Assembly: GCA_003452935.1 (NCBI GenBank) | Contig: DMMY01000012.1 | Coordinates: 119,931 to 183,930 of the forward strand | Length of the DNA: 64,000 nucleotides | Source: Elusimicrobiota bacterium | Lineage (GTDB): Bacteria; Elusimicrobiota; Elusimicrobia; UBA1565; UBA9628 | Direction of reading: 5' to 3' | Shown here: piece after piece, positions 24,769-36,700 of the stretch | Position numbering within the stretch: the first letter of the stretch is position 1 | Layout of the letters: each line of letters starts with the position of its first letter | The notes under the pieces: model-generated | What the model was told of the DNA's origin: nothing | The model's database searches: none | The model's input: the letters and a program-made list of their open reading frames with translations, nothing else | Program-made: the position numbers and the translations under genes

Positions 24769-26526
24769 GTGCGCGGTTCCCTTTTGAGTTCCCGGACCAT
24801 GGCCTTGGTTCTGTTGTTGGTTCTGTTTCTTGGGATTTTGGCCGGAGGACTGCGCAGCCCCGCGGACTGGGCCTTGGCCGGGTCCTTGTTTTGGCTGGCG
24901 GCTCTGGCCAGCCCGCAGCGGCCTTCCTGGCAGACCATGAGGCCGTGGCTGCTGTTTGTGTCCTGGCTGGCCGTCTGCGCCTTGGCCAGCGACCAGTCGC
25001 TCAAGAGCCTGCCGGTCCTTTCCCGCTGGGCAGCGGCAGCGGTTTGGCTGGGATTGGCCGCGACTTTATGGCAGGAGCGGGAAAAACAGTATTGGTTCTG
25101 GGGCCTGGCCCTGATCGCCGCGATCCTGGCCGCGGCCTCGCTCTATGGCGGCATGACCAACCCGTCATGGGGCAATCGCTCGGACCGGCCGGAACTCATG
25201 AGCGGTCTGCTGCGTCCCTATTACAATTACACGATATTCGTCCTGGTCGGGGCCTGCGCCGCGGCTGCCGCGGTTCTGGCGCATAAGCAAGGCCCTCACC
25301 GGGCTCTCCGGCTGCTTGCGCCCCTGCTTGTCCTTTCCGCTTTGGCCTTCTATTTCACGCGCGCTCGCGGCGGCGCCATCGCCTTGTGCGGCGGCGCGGC
25401 CCTGGCCTTGATCCGGCAGGGGCACGGCCGCAAGCTTCTCGTCGCGGCAATGGGCGTTGTTTTGGCCGCGCTTTTATTCAAGGGGACCTCGCTTTGGCTC
25501 ATGAAACTCGACAAGTCCGCGGTCTTCAAGAGGCCTCAGATTTGGAAGGCGGCCTTCCAGGCGGTCAGGGAGCATCCTTTGGCCGGACTGGGGCCAGGTA
25601 ACTTTGAGCAGGGCTTCCGGCTTCACAATTTCCCGTCGAATTATCGCGTCACGAATTACCAGTTCTCAACCCCTTATGCCCACAGCGAGCCGCTTCATGT
25701 CGCGGCCGAGGCCGGGGTGCCGGGCTTGGCTCTGCTGCTTGCGGCCCTGGCCGCGGGTTTGCGCGTGCCTCGGCGGCGCGTCATGAGCTGGGAAAAAGAA
25801 GCGGCCTTGGCCGCTTTCGTTGCCATGAGCCTGCATCTTTTGGTGGACAATATGCTTCAACTTCCGGCGCTTTGCCTTCTTTACTTGGCGCCATTGGCTG
25901 TTCTTCGCGAGGACCAGGAGCCTGCCAGCTCGCCATCGCGGGCATGGGCCTGGCTTTGCGGGACAGGTCTGGTCTTTGCCGCCGCGTCCTGGGCGCCGGA
26001 ACGGCTGTCCGCATTCTATGAGCGCAACGGCTTCATGGCGACGGATCCTCGCCGGCGCGTTGAATTCGCCTGGAGGGCCATGCGCGTGTTCCCGGCGGAG
26101 CCCGGGCTTCGGGAAGGATTGGCTCGGGCCTGGCTGGCCGCGCAGCCGCCTAATCCGGAGCAGGCTTTGCGCGAACTGGAACGCGCCAGCGCCTTGAGCC
26201 CCTTTAACGCCATATACCTGGTGATGCGCGCTGAAATTCTGCGCCAAAATGGACAATGGGAACAAATTCAGGCGCTGGCGGAGCGCGCCGAGGCTTTGGA
26301 GCCAAACTGCCTGCAGGCGCGGCTTCTTCGCGCCGAGGCCCTGATCCGGGCCCGCCGCCGGCCCGAGGCCATCGCTGAGTTGGCTGAAGTGAGAAAGCGG
26401 CGAGAGAAACTCAAAAGCGTGGATTTCTACGTGCCGGATCGCAGCCGTTATACGGGCTTTGACCTTACGATCGGGGCCTTCGACGCCGGACGCTTCGCCG
26501 CAATCGAGCGGCTAGCATATGATTGA
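24769..26526 (+). CDS. O-antigen ligase/polymerase-like membrane protein with TPR tail
   Basis: About ten membrane segments fill residues 1-420, followed by a soluble C-terminal part with TPR-like helices (about 465-560; PEQALRELERASALSP and later EALIRARRRPEAIAEL). The Wzy_C/WaaL signature is present: RPQIWKAAFQAVREHPLAGLGPGNF, a variable loop, then AHSEPLHVAAEAGVPGL. Family knowledge: such proteins polymerise or ligate lipid-linked glycans, or glycosylate secreted proteins, on the outer face of the inner membrane. The GTG start at 24769 is preceded by a TAATAA (24754-24759) that may be a -10 box, giving a nearly leaderless mRNA; the in-frame ATG at 24799 is the alternative start. It follows the giant ATPase gene by 64 bases and might glycosylate the nearby exported proteins (inference). 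Confidence 0.82.
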   Translation: MRGSLLSSRTMALVLLLVLFLGILAGGLRSPADWALAGSLFWLAALASPQRPSWQTMRPWLLFVSWLAVCALASDQSLKSLPVLSRWAAAAVWLGLAATLWQEREKQYWFWGLALIAAILAAASLYGGMTNPSWGNRSDRPELMSGLLRPYYNYTIFVLVGACAAAAAVLAHKQGPHRALRLLAPLLVLSALAFYFTRARGGAIALCGGAALALIRQGHGRKLLVAAMGVVLAALLFKGTSLWLMKLDKSAVFKRPQIWKAAFQAVREHPLAGLGPGNFEQGFRLHNFPSNYRVTNYQFSTPYAHSEPLHVAAEAGVPGLALLLAALAAGLRVPRRRVMSWEKEAALAAFVAMSLHLLVDNMLQLPALCLLYLAPLAVLREDQEPASSPSRAWAWLCGTGLVFAAASWAPERLSAFYERNGFMATDPRRRVEFAWRAMRVFPAEPGLREGLARAWLAAQPPNPEQALRELERASALSPFNAIYLVMRAEILRQNGQWEQIQALAERAEALEPNCLQARLLRAEALIRARRRPEAIAELAEVRKRREKLKSVDFYVPDRSRYTGFDLTIGAFDAGRFAAIERLAYD

Positions 26527-26687
26527 TCTCCATGTATGAGTTCGAGTCCAGCCAGTGGCGGGGCCTGTCTGTGAATCCGGGCGGCAGTTATGGAACGGAA
26601 GGAAGGGTAGGAAGTTTGGTCCTTTTGTGCTAAAATAATACATGTCTGGCACAGTAGGTAAAATATTTAGAAACGAGAGGTCCTGCG

Positions 26688-27596
26688 ATGGGCAGACCGC
26701 GACGAATCCAGTTTCCAGGCGCCTGCTACTTCATAACCCTCCAGGGAAACAACCGGGCTGACATATTCGTTTCCAGCCAGGATCGCCGGGAATTCCTGGC
26801 TCTATTGCGCTCCAGCCAGGAGCGTTTCCAGCTCAAGGTCTACGCCTATTGCCTGCTCTCCCACCAAGCCATCCTGCTCATTGAGACCAGCCAAGGCAAC
26901 CTCGCTACGTTCATGCAGGCCTTTGCCACGTCCTATACCAAGCATTTCAACTCAAGCCACAGTACGGCCGGCCACCTTTTTCAAGGCCGCTACAAGGCCC
27001 TGGTCGTGGACAAGGAGACCCTGCTTGCCGAGATGACCCGCTACGTCCACTTGGCGCCCGTGCGCGCCGGCCTGCGCGAGAGCCCGTGGCGCTACCAGTG
27101 GTCCAGCTGCTCGGACTATGTCCAGATTCTTCGACGAGAGTCCTTGGTGGACGTGGAAGGCGTTCTTTCCAGTTTCGGCAAGAACCGGCTCACGGCCTCG
27201 GTGCGCTATTTGAAGTTCCTCAAGGAGCGCATGCGCTCCGCCTCGGACATGATCCTGCCCATCGTGCGCGGCGCGGCCATAGGGCACGCGTCCTTCCTGG
27301 ACCGGATAGAGTCGCGCCAGGGCGGCCCCGGCGGGTCGGGCGAGGGCGCGGCCAGGCTCACGGCCATGGCCCAAGCCAAGAAGATCATTTCCGAGGTCGC
27401 TTTAAGCCACGGATTGGAAGAGGACCGGCTCCTTGGCCCGGTCCGCTGGCGCGACGTGGCTCAGGCCCGGCGCCAAGCCATGCACCGCGTCTGGAAAGAG
27501 GCGCGCCTGAGCGTCACGGAAATCGCCCGACTATTCAGCCGGACCCCGAGCGCTGTCAGCCAAGCCATCCGGTTCATGGAAACCCGACCTTCCTGA
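26688..27596 (+). CDS. RAYT/IS200-like (Y1_Tnp) protein with degenerate HUH site
   Basis: Residues 1-150 match REP-associated tyrosine transposases: the start RPRRIQFPGACYFITLQGNNR, then AGHLFQGRYKALVVD and RYVHLAPVRAGL with the WSSCSDY end. The expected HxH metal pair of the HUH nuclease, normally in YxLMPNHxHLL, reads YCLLSHQAILL here, with Gln60-Ala61-Ile62 at the aligned positions, so metal binding is doubtful. The C-terminal part (about 215-300) is a helix-turn-helix region resembling the DnaA C-terminal domain seen in some longer RAYTs (VTEIARLFSRTPSAVSQAIRFM). No terminal inverted repeats or flanking duplications are visible, so this is probably a single domesticated gene. It sits in an AT-richer island directly before the 4659-residue gene. 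Confidence 0.85.
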   Translation: MGRPRRIQFPGACYFITLQGNNRADIFVSSQDRREFLALLRSSQERFQLKVYAYCLLSHQAILLIETSQGNLATFMQAFATSYTKHFNSSHSTAGHLFQGRYKALVVDKETLLAEMTRYVHLAPVRAGLRESPWRYQWSSCSDYVQILRRESLVDVEGVLSSFGKNRLTASVRYLKFLKERMRSASDMILPIVRGAAIGHASFLDRIESRQGGPGGSGEGAARLTAMAQAKKIISEVALSHGLEEDRLLGPVRWRDVAQARRQAMHRVWKEARLSVTEIARLFSRTPSAVSQAIRFMETRPS

Positions 27597-27654
27597 TATA
27601 AATTCGCACCATATATCTTAAATAAATTAGTTAATACCTGACACTGATATATTG

Positions 27655-27719
27655 CTAGGACTTTGGTCCCAGCCATCTCGGACACAGGACCCATCTCTAA
27701 GTGGGCCTAAAAATATAAT
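27655..27719 (+). promoter_or_regulatory. Shared upstream element, copy C, before the 4659-residue gene
   Basis: CTAGGA begins at 27655 and continues as the palindrome GGAC-TTTG-GTCC (27658-27669); GACCCAT lies at 27688-27694 within a second hairpin (CCCA/TGGG); a perfect TATAAT is at 27714-27719. CTAGG to -10 is 59 bases, exactly as in copy B (57138). A second -10 candidate, TATATT (27764-27769), starts 12 bases before the ATG at 27776. A 9-base direct repeat GACACTGAT (27640 and 27735) flanks the element. Confidence 0.5.
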
Positions 27720-27775
27720 CAGGGGGGGCCATTGGACACTGATTCTATATAGATAATTCAAGTTATATTAGAGTA

Positions 27776-30700
27776 ATGGCAGCGAAGCCCATGCCAAAGT
27801 ATCTGGCCAAGGCCCTTGCGGTCTTTCTGACTGCTAGTCTTGCGCTTTCTTCCCCAGGCATCGCTCCCTATGCCTTGGCCCTGGAAATCGTAACGGCGAG
27901 GAGCGCGCGCAGCCATCAAAAGGGCCCTGGGCCAACGCCTATAAAATCGCTCAACAGCCCGCTTTCCCCTGCACGCCTCGGGCTGGGCGCGGCAGCCCAG
28001 GCATCTCTAAAGGGCGGACTGTCCAATCTGCCGGCTCCAGCGCCCGGCATGGCCGCTTCCGTCAGGTCCTTGACGCCATCCGCTCCGGCGGCGCAAGCTT
28101 CCGGTCTGCAGGTCTCCCCCCAGGCCGCCCCGGCCGGCCAAGAGGCCGGCCCGGCCAAGCCGGAAGTCGCCGAGAATCCAGCGGGGGCAGCGCCGGCTTC
28201 AGCCATGGATCAGCTCGGCCAGGCCGCGCAAGCCGCGGCCCAGGCCGTTGAGGGAAAGAGTGCCGAGGACAGCCTCAAGACCGGCCCTGCCGCGGCTTTT
28301 GACGGCTTGAAAGGCGGGACAGCGCAAGGCCCTTCAGCAGACGCAGTCAACGCCGCGCCTTCGGCCAGGCCCAACCTGGAGCGCTACATTCATGAGGGAT
28401 TCTTTGGCTGGCGCAAGATCGTGGGCGTGTTCCATGATCAGAGTCTCAAGCCCCTGCCCATCAACCCGGACGTTTCCCAGGTTATTGACCATATTTCCCG
28501 GCAGTTCGGATTCTCCAAGGACGAACTGAAGGCCCTGGCCGCTGATCATAAACTTAGGCCGGAAAGCCCGGTTCAGGACTGGCTCTTTGTCTACGACCAG
28601 CTCCAGAAAATGAACCGGGAGCAGTTCAAGGTACTGGACCGCAAGAAATACGAGGGTTGGAAAAGCTTCCGCAATCTCGCCAACAAAGAGTATCTCCCGG
28701 GCTGGAAAGGCGCGGTCCGGAGGGTTTTTGAGCCGCACAAGCATTTTCTCGGATTTTTCGTGCGCTTTCCCTACCATCTTTTCGACAGTTTTGTTTTCGG
28801 TTATTTCCGGCAGAACATCAGCTTCGCTTTCTTCCACTCGACGGAGAACTTCCTCGATCTAAAGGCGCCGGACGCCAAAAAGGACAAGCCCGCGGGCCGC
28901 GGGGTGAACAATCCCGAGGATTCCAAGAGGCAGACCTTGAAGTGGCTGGAAGGAGCTTTGCGGCAATACTCTTTCAAGGGTCCCGACTCCCTGGCCGGTC
29001 TCAGGGCCAAGCCCTGGTTCCGGGCTTTGGACCGCTACCTCATTTCTCCATTGGTCGAGCCGCTCAAGACCTTCGTGATGAGGCGCTTGGTCATGGCCGT
29101 CATGAGCGCGATCGGCATGGGCCTTTTGGGAGCATTCGCGCCGGTCCTGCCTCTTTCCTTCGCACTGACCGCCGTCCCTGTCCTGGGCCCCGCCATCGTG
29201 GCCTTGGCCCAGGCTGCGCCCGCGTTCTTGGGCTTCGTGCCGTTCATCGGCCCTGCCCTGGCGCGTATCGCGGCCGCGGCCATGAACGCACTGGTCAATG
29301 ACTTGGTCCTGGGGCCCCTGCTCAACACCTTCATCCTATCCACGTTCATGACCTTGCCCAATTCGTATAAAGAGCAGGCTTTTGAGCTGCGCAGGATCGA
29401 TCCCACGAGTCCGCTCTCAGTGGCGGACCGTTTCCATGCCTTTGGCAAGGTCTTTGTCTCAGCCTCGTTCTGGAAACGGAACTTGAAATCCTTCTTCGGC
29501 ATGATGACGGTCGGCGCCGAGATCGAAGGCATCATGACCTATGCGGGGGAAATCGACGGTTTCATCAGCCCGGCGTGGCAAGGCTTGACCGGCCATGAAT
29601 GCACCCTTTTCCACTCCATCGGCGCGGCCGTGGAGCGGCCCAAGGGGGAGAGTCCCATCCCATTCGGCGGGGCCATCACCTGGGGCAACGTGCTCCTCTA
29701 CAAGCTCCAGGAAGCGACCGGCCTCAGTATCAGCGACTGGACCATGCGCGCGGTGCTGGCCATGAAGAGCGCGGTGCGCGACTCGGCCGTAAACGCGGCC
29801 CTGGCCTCGGTTCCGGCGCAGCAAGCAATCGCGTCGGCCTCGAAGCGGGCCGATTCAATTGAGTTTGAATTCGACCCGGAGCTTTATAAGCAGGGCCCCG
29901 AAGCGGCCGTGGACCGCATCGAGGAACTCATGGGCCGGGCCGGGGGACTGGACAAGGAACTGGCCTCGATCCAGAGCCATACGGCCAGCCTGGAGCAGAG
30001 CATCCTGGCCGCGGACGGCCGCATCGCGGACCTGCGCAAGCAGAGCCGGCCCATCTCCGGCGAGGAAAGGGCTGAATACGACCGGCTGCTTGCCGAGCTT
30101 GAAGGCAAGAACAGCGAGGATTATACCCAAGCCAAGCTGGCCCAGCTGCATGATTTGCGCAATCCCCAGCCCGAGGATTTGTCGCGGCTGCAAGAGCTCA
30201 AGAAGCTCCAGGAATACTACGACGCCGTTCTTCTGCCCCCGCCCCCGAACCCCAGCGGCATCGTGGAAAACCTGGGCTTGCGCGCCGCCTCCCTGACCGC
30301 TCTTTCCGAGCGCCTCTCGGCCTGGACCGATGGCCGCCAAACGCGTTCCAGGACCGGGATCGAGACCAGGCTTGATGCCGCGACCGAGGCCAAGATCACG
30401 GAACTGGTGGCCAAGATCGAGGATCTGCGCCGTCAGGCGCGCGGCGAATTGGCCAGCCAGGACGCGGCCAAGAAGCTCATGGCCGTGGCCAACAAATCCC
30501 GAAATACGGCCTTGCGCGAGCGTCGCTCAGCCAAGGAGTACATGGAGTTCCACAAGAATCTCTCGCGCCTGGCAACGGTCATGGACCTGGCCCTTTCCTT
30601 GAACGAGATCGCGGCGGCCGAGGCCGCGATCAAGAGCATGCTGGACCTCCTGGACCAGAAGCTCGCCAAGATCAACTCGTCGCGCGCGGGCATTGCGCAG

Positions 30701-33700
30701 GGCCAGACCCAGGCCGCGGACATGAAGGGGGAAGTCGAGACATGGCGCGAGGAATTGCGCCAGCAGATCAAGGACGACGACGCCACCAAGGCCCGCATCG
30801 TGAGCAATGAAGGCAAGGCCTCGCTGGCCGCCGCCCGCTTCGAATCCTTCCGCCAGGACATGTCCGGACTCATCAGTCATGTCAAGGGCTCGGAGGGCGG
30901 CGCTTCCAACGATCCTCTTCGGGAATACCAGCGCCGGCTGGACCTGCTGCCCCAGGTCGCCGCCTGGCGAACCAACGGCAACCCCAATGATCCCGACGCC
31001 TTTAGCCTCAAGCAGTTCCAGGACGATCTTGCCGAGGCCCAGGACTATATCAAGAAAGGCGAGGACGGCATCCAGAAGCTGCGCGAGATGCCGGTCGAAT
31101 TCGCGGGCGTGGCCATCATCGCGGTGCCCGGCCCCGAGGTCCAGGTCAGGAACCCCTCCAAGGAGCAGACCCTGCAGATCCTGGCGGACCGCAAGGCTTA
31201 TTGGGAGGCCAAGCGCGCCGACTTCCAGAAATCCGTCGATACCATCAACCGCCGCATGGACCCGGGCAACACGCGCAAGGTGGTCGATGAGTTCGGCGAC
31301 GCCAATTACGAGTCGCTGCCGCGCTGGCGGGCGGAGCAGGCCGAGGCGCTTTCCCGGTCCCAGGGCCTGGTCCAGCAGTACCTGTCCCAAATCGACGCCC
31401 TGGCCACCCACATCAACGGCGTCACCGGATCCAATGTCCCCATGCTTTCAGGCTTGTCTCTTGAGAACCTTCAAGACGCGATCAAGACTTACGGCGACAA
31501 GCTGCGCGGCGTTCGCTTCCCCAGCGGGGACAATACCGAGATATTCGTGGCCCAGATGAACCTGGTCTCAATCGCCAAGCTCCTGCCTCACGCGGCCCAC
31601 GAAGTCATCCACTGGTCCAAGGCCGACGCCACGATTACCGAGATCGACAAGAACATGGCCACCACCCTGCCCGTGGCCAAGGAAAAAATCGGCAAGGTGG
31701 TGAGCATGCTGGGCGACGTCCTGGCCGACGTGGAGGCGGACCGGGCCTACCTGACCCAGGGCGGAGATCCCCAGGCCCTCATCGACCGCAAGCTGGACCT
31801 GGTGCAGGCCAAGATCCTCCCCGCCTTGCGCGAGGCCAAGGTCATGTTGGAGGGCACGCTCATCCCCTGGCAGCAGGAGTCCATCGACTCGGTCAACCCC
31901 GAGACCGGCAAGTATGGGGAGCTTTTCGACGCGCAGAAGACGCTCGTGACCGAGATCAATGATCTCTACAATAAGACCTTGCCGTGGGCCATGGCCACTT
32001 TCGGCGCGACCGAGGGCGATAAAGCCGACGGCCACGCCAAGGTCGCGGATTTCCGCAAGACGCTTACCGACAATCTCAACGGCTATGAAGGCGCCAACGG
32101 CCACAACAAGGGGGTCAAGGAGTACCAGCTCGAGATGGCCAACCGCAAGGACCCGAATTACGCCGGGACCGAGGTGCTTTACGGCGAGACCCAGCCCTAC
32201 AGCCTGCCGCGCAAGATCGCCCAGTATACGGCTGAGCGCAGCCAGCGCGCCGGGGAGATCAACGCGCAGGCCGTCCAGATCAACGAAATCCTGGGCAAGA
32301 TCGAGACGCTTTCGGGAAACAAGTACAACCTTCAGTCCTATCGACTGCCCGCGGATGTCAGCGCCGACAAGACAGGCGTGGCGCGCGTCCAGGCTTTGTC
32401 CGACAACGGCACCCTGCGCGGTTTGGCCGACAAGCTGACGGCCATCGGCAACGAGGCTACTCAAGCCTCGGGCGACATCAGCCTGAGCGTGGGGGGCAGC
32501 GGCCAGACCATCCCCTCGGGGACCCAGCCGGCCATCACGCTCGCGAACCAGCAGCAGCTCGGGCTCCTGGCCCTGGAAGCGGCCAAGCGCCTGGCGCCTT
32601 CCAGCGCCCAGGCTCCCCAGTCCGCGGCTTGCTACTATGCGGTGGCGCGGTTTTTGTTCTCCGACGGGATCATAGGCGCGGCTCAAGACTCCCTGGACAA
32701 TCAAGTCCCTCAAGCCGAGACTTTCCTCAACAACATGGCCAAGGCGCTTTCCGACGCCATTACCTTGACCTATCAGGATGACTCTTACGTGGACTCGGGG
32801 GGCGCCTCGGAGACCCAGGAACAAATCTACGGCCGGCAGATAGCCTCTTTTTCGGCCCTGGCCTCGGTGCTGCGCGAGGGCATGGCTTTCTTCGACATCA
32901 AGCAAGGCTGGAATCAGGATTCCTTCGCGACCATCGACAAGGTTTCCTCGTACTACAACTCCCTCGGCGACGTCTATGACGGCGGCCTCAAGGTCAACGA
33001 CTCCGAGGTCGAGGCCCTGGAAACCATGCGCAGTTCGCTCAAGTCGACTTACGACAGCCTCGAGACCACCCGCCGCAAGGTCTCCACCTGGATGAGCCAG
33101 CTCAACAGTTCCGACGAGAGCGCCCTGCGCCGGGTCAGCGAGAGCCTCTCTGAGCTCCAGGACAAGACCCGCACGGTCCTGGAGACCAACATCGAACACT
33201 ATAAGTTGAGGGACCAGGCCGCGCGCAGCGACGCCGTCGTGCAGTCCCTGCTGCGCCAGACCCAGGAGAGTCAGGACGAGCTTCAAGCCCTGCTCAAGGA
33301 CCCGGCTCTGCAAGACAGCTTGTCCGAGCCGCTTGTCGGCCGCATCGAGGATCTTCACCTGGGCCGCGGCATGTGGGCCGATTCCGGCGCGAGCAGCAAG
33401 GCGACCCAGACCGTGGTCGTGCGCAAGGCCGAGTTCGGCGCTTTCCTGGACGCGGTCCTGGGCATGTTCCAGGGCCAGAATTCGTCTGTCGACCTTTCCT
33501 CGATCAAGACCGACATGCTCACGAATCCCCAGAGCCTCGTCAGCTTGGTGCCGGACAGCGCGGTTCTGGACTTCGGCGACACGGCGGACGGTTTCTACGT
33601 GATCTACCAGACCGACTTTGGCGTGCCCAACGGCTTGGAAACCAGCAACCGGGTCACGTTGGGCAACGTGGCCCAAGTCTGGGGCAATAACGTGAGCGTC

Positions 33701-36700
33701 AACGGTTACCAGTTCTCGAGCCCGCCCAATGATTATAACGCGCCTTATGGAGACAAGGGCGTGGAGGTCCAGATCGAGTCCTTGCAGGGCGACAAGTGGG
33801 TCAATTACCTCAGCGTGGGCTTGCATCGCTTCGGCTTGGACGTGCCCGCGGACATGAAGCCGCTGACCCAGGCTCAAAACAGCCGCATCCTTGTTTTCGA
33901 CGACTTCGCCATGATGCTCCTGGGCGACCGGCTTTACGTGGGCCTGGCCGGGTTCTCGGATTTCGCGGCCCAGAACGCCGCGGAGAAGCCGATTTATTAC
34001 GGCGGAAACCTCAAGAGTTCGCTCAAGATGACCGAAGTCATGAAGCTCAACTTCGAGCAGCAGGAAATATTCGCCAAGGATCCCCGCAAGTTCCTTCAGA
34101 CCGTCAATCTCGATTTTACCGGCTACGACCCGGACCTCGATCACGACTTCACGATCTATGCCGAGGGCGAAAACAAGCATTACTCCCGCACCCAGCTGGG
34201 GCCCTCCTTCAACGTGGCCAGCCTTGTGGGCAGCAAGGACCAGTTCACCGTGGACCTTTTCTTCGCCAGCTCGGGCGGCACGGACGATGTGACGCAGAAA
34301 TCCGCGGGCGCGACCATTCTCAAGGGCTTCACCATCCGCAGCTCCGAGGGCAAGACCCTGGCGCAGATTTCCAACCGCCTGACCGGCGAATTGGGACAGA
34401 AGCAAAACAGCGCCAGCGACCGCCTTTCCGTGACCCTGCCCGACTACGGCGTGGTGATCAGCGGCCAGGGCAAGCTCCTGGGCAGCGCCAAGGCCTATTA
34501 TGGGGAAGTCTCCAAGAAAATAGGCGAGAAGACCACGTTGAGCCTGGGCTACGGCTCGTCCTACGTGGGCATGAACAACCGGCTCTCCATCCAGAGCAAC
34601 ACCTCCTTCACCTTGGGCGACTTGTGGCAATCGGTGGTCAACAAGTCGGCGGATCGGCTCAAGGGCGGGGAAACCCTGAAGATGTTCAACAAGGAACTCG
34701 ACGACTTCTTCAAGGTTCGGGAAGGCGAACCCCCTTCCCTGTCCGTGCAGGAACTCAAGCAGGTCTTTGCCGGCGACGTGGCGCGCCAGCTCGTCAGCCA
34801 GGAGATCGGCCGGTTGACGCAGGACATCCAAGAGCTGCGCAAAGCCGGCGCTATATTGGACAACACCCGCACGCGCGGGACGCTCGGGTTCGTGTCCAAC
34901 CCCATTTCAAACGACGCCACGGACCGGGCCACGGGCGCGGGGTTCGTGTCCGGCACTTACACGGAGTTCACCCTGACCAAGTCGCAGAAGGCCTTGATGG
35001 AATCCAAGGCTGAATCGCTCTACCGGGAAGGGCTGCGCCTGCAGACCCGCCTCGCCGACTTGGTCGGAAAATGGCAGGCCGCGGTCGTGGCCATGGCGCA
35101 GGCCCAGTGGGAGCTCAAAATGGCGGAGTTCTCGGTCCAGAATTCGCCTTCCGAAGCCGCGCGGCGAGAAGCCGAGGTCCGCCGGGCCCAAGCCGAGGCG
35201 AGCCTGAACCAAGCCCTGCTGGGCTACAATTCCCTCGCCGGCCGCAAAGCCGACGCCGCGCCGCCTTTCGCCAATCTCAACGCCGAGGATTTGCAGACCC
35301 TCCTGGCCGAGATACGCAAGACCATCGCGTCCCCGGACCGGCTCTCCGAGATCCTGCGTTCCCTGGACCGCTCCGAGCTCGAGGCGCGCCTGGGGCGGGG
35401 CGGCTTCAACGCGGCCGACTGGCTGCCGTGGGTGGAAAAGCTTTCCTTGAGTTTCGGCGCGCAGTTCGAGGACATGATGGCCAACCAGGTCCTCACCCTG
35501 GGCGCTTCCCTGCGCTTGCCCGTCTATGACCCGGCCTCCAAGTCGCGCGACAAGTCCTATGTCCTGGAGAAGAAGGCCGTCGTCGAGGAGATGAAGCAGG
35601 CTTGGTCGGATTGGCGGCTGCAGGCCTCCCAGCAAGTCGAGGTTGCCCGGGCCTGGTCCGCCAATGCCCAGGTCCTGCAGCCGGGCCTGCCCAAGGCGGC
35701 CGACGATCTGCACATGGCCATCCTCGCCTATCGCAACGGCATCGTCGACGCTTCCCAGCTGCGCGAGGCGTTCGCCTCCTGGCAGTGGTACATGAGCTCG
35801 CTCCTGGAGGCGCGCGGCAACGCGGCCCTGGCCGAGGCTTATCTGGACGCGGCGCCGCCAGGAGCCGCGTCCGGGGAAGGGACTCTCCAGATAGCCCGAC
35901 TCGAGGACGCTTTTGCCGAGGTTTCGCGCAACGCGCACGGCCTCAAGGAAGTCGCTTTGCGCCAGGAAGCGGCCGCCGCCATGACCGAGGCCAACGACCA
36001 TCGCATCCAGAAGGCCATGGTGGACCTCTACGTCGGAACGGGCCTCACGGCCACGGGCACGGCCTGGCTGCCCTCCATCGCGATGACCGGCATCCCGGTG
36101 TGGCCGGTCATGCGCTTTGAGTTCAAGCCCGATGAACTGCGCGAACTGCAGGCCGCGCAGGGGCAAGGGCAGAGCGAGTATTATCGCCAGCTCAAGGTCA
36201 AGCTCGAGGCCGACCTGGCCGCGAGCTTCACCCAGAACTTCCTGGCTTTTGATGCCGCGGGCCGCGTGGCCGAGGTTTTAAGGCGAGATGTCATCCCGCA
36301 GCTGGTCTCCGAGTTGGGCGCCGCCCAGGCCCGGGAATTGCCCGGCGGTCCGGACGTGCCCGTCACCAGCGCCTCCCGGCGCCTGGACCAGGCCCGGACC
36401 CGTCTGAGCCAGGCCGAACTGGCGCAGGCGCAGGCCCGGGTGAATATGAACTATCTCTTGGGACGTCCCCAGGACGCGCCTCTGGAAATCAGCCTGACGC
36501 AGGAGCAGGCTTTGGAGGGCTTGCGGCGCATCCTCGCGCAGAAAGACCCCGTGGCCGCCCAGCGCAAGGCCCTGGCCGCGCGCGTTCAAGTGGCTCGGGC
36601 GGCCGAGGCCGTGGCCGATAAGGATCTCAAGGTCGAGCAGCTCGCCGTCGAGCCGATCTCCCTGGTGGCCCGCTCCTTGGGCCGGCTCATCAAGGCCGTG

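Noticed and set aside
26527..27775. Insertion sequence around the RAYT gene
   Set aside because: No terminal inverted repeats, target-site duplications or REP-type flanking hairpins could be found by eye; the HUH site is degenerate.
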